64,000 nucleotides of DNA. Source: Mastigias papua. Its lineage: Eukaryota > Cnidaria > Scyphozoa > Rhizostomeae > Mastigiidae. The position numbers and the translations under genes were made by a program. The notes below the pieces were generated by a model. That model worked only from the letters and a program-made list of their open reading frames with translations, did not search any database and was not told the origin of the DNA. Where the stretch lies: contig OZ025286.1 of NCBI GenBank assembly GCA_964019165.1, forward strand, positions 10,514,188 to 10,578,187, given 5' to 3'. This document shows positions 63,055 through 64,000 of the stretch, in pieces; positions within the stretch are counted from its first letter, which is position 1; each line of letters opens with the position of its first letter.

Positions 63055-64000
63055 ATAGTAAGCGTAGAAGACTATTTCAGACTCTCATGACACTGCAATG
63101 TCCTTATAACTATGCAGGAATAGTGTGAACAAAGCTTATTTAATTGCCTACAGTAACGCTGGCACTGAGGTAGTAGGCAGAAACAAGTTCTCCCCTGCAA
63201 TATTCCAATCCTTTCAGTCTGTTAAAGCATCAGGAGTTATATTCAATCAGTGCAGTGTATGAAGCAGCATGAAACTGGCAGTTACCTTTTTTATATGCTT
63301 TGCTATTAGAGAGGACACAAAGATACTTCCATCTTACCCCACCAAACGCCCGAATATCGCTCCGTTATTGACGATCGGGAAATAGAAATCATTAGAAATC
63401 ATCACTGTTCCTGGAAAACTTTCCGATTTCAAGCACGATGTTGATATTCAAAGCCAGAAAGCAGCTATATCCTGTGAATATTGTTGCGCAACATTACTAC
63501 TACAATAACTATGTCATCAACTCCATAGACACGTAATTGTCCTTCGCAGTTTGCACGCTTCGCATGAGTTCATCTTTGTACACAATGGCTACGAGCAACG
63601 GTCTACAACGGTCTACACTTTCTATAATTCCCACTGTCCCTTCCAGTGAGAAGTATTACCCCAAAAATGGTTCCCAAACGTTGTGCTTTATGTGCTAGTA
63701 TGTGCATGTTGTGTAGTCTCTGCCGAATAATGAGCATTTTCAGCAAAATTAGCAAATATCTCAACGGTCTACACTTTTTTGAAAATAAATTTGACCTAGT
63801 ATTAAACTATTTCACAAAAAGTGTAGACCGTTGATGTTTTCATCTTTTCCTCGGCAATGGTACAATAACTGTACGCAATCTATTGCAGGTGAAATACTCG
63901 TTAGAAAAGCTATCTTGTGCATAGTTCTCAATGTCGAAATCTCTACCATAAGATTTATTTTCATTTTCCAAAGTTTGTAGACCGTTGTGTAGACCGTTGA
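63055..64000 (-). repeat. Partial satellite unit R11, cut by the window end
   Basis: 946 bp ending one base past foldback B (63596-63999). The array evidently continues beyond the window. Confidence 0.96.

Larger units (their letters stand above)
35733..64000 (-). repeat. Right tandem array, 10 complete units plus two partials, same satellite inverted
   Basis: The same unit as in the left half, reverse-complemented. Unit ends fall at 36196, 38881, 41566, 44251, 46938, 49625, 52312, 54999, 57684, 60369 and 63054. The array starts directly after the N gap and continues past the window end. Runs of neighbouring units share diagnostic variants: two substitutions in eight units, a longer (TA)n in four units, and one substitution in three units. 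Confidence 0.98.

Noticed and set aside
1..64000. rDNA, 5S, snRNA or histone gene cluster
   Set aside because: Tandem arrays of this size suggested these, but I found no 5S, 18S/28S, U1, U2, U4, U5, U6 or histone sequence in the unit on either strand.

Overview
The whole 64 kb window is one tandem repeat array. The unit is about 2,685 bp (observed 2,681 to 2,687 bp). Thirteen complete units and one partial unit run in one orientation from 1 to 35532. A gap of exactly 200 N lies at 35533-35732. One partial unit, ten complete units and a final partial unit then run in the opposite orientation from 35733 to 64000. The array continues past both window edges. I found no convincing protein-coding gene. 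The longest open frames are 98-123 codons, lie across inverted-repeat arms or AT-rich DNA, and persist only because the copies are nearly identical.

The DNA looks like eukaryotic nuclear satellite DNA from a long-read assembly. It is AT-rich, carries a long (TA)n tract, has no prokaryote-like gene packing, and contains a fixed-size scaffold gap. Nothing in the sequence lets me name the organism.

Each unit has the same modular layout, given here in the orientation of the left half and counted from the unit start. A short tRNA-like stretch with Pol III A-box and B-box similarity and a T4 run lies at 112-192. Foldback A is an imperfect inverted repeat at 549-980. An AT-rich tract ending in a (TA)n run lies at about 1394-1592. 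A perfect 8-bp CRE-type palindrome lies at 1721-1728. Foldback B is a second inverted repeat at 1742-2145 that carries six copies of a 12-13 bp motif containing CAACGG. The remaining segments (193-548, 981-1351, 1593-1720, 2146-2684) hold only small palindromes or nothing I recognise.

Copies differ at only a few sites. Some differences are shared by runs of neighbouring units, which suggests local homogenisation by unequal exchange or conversion. The orientation switch coincides with the N gap, and the diagnostic variants on its two sides do not match. The head-to-head arrangement is therefore not demonstrated and may be a scaffolding join.

The most interesting content is the pair of symmetric foldbacks flanking an AT-rich tract in every unit. 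This could be a structured-RNA source, a protein-binding platform, or the remains of foldback or MITE-type elements captured in a satellite. All functional ideas are inference.
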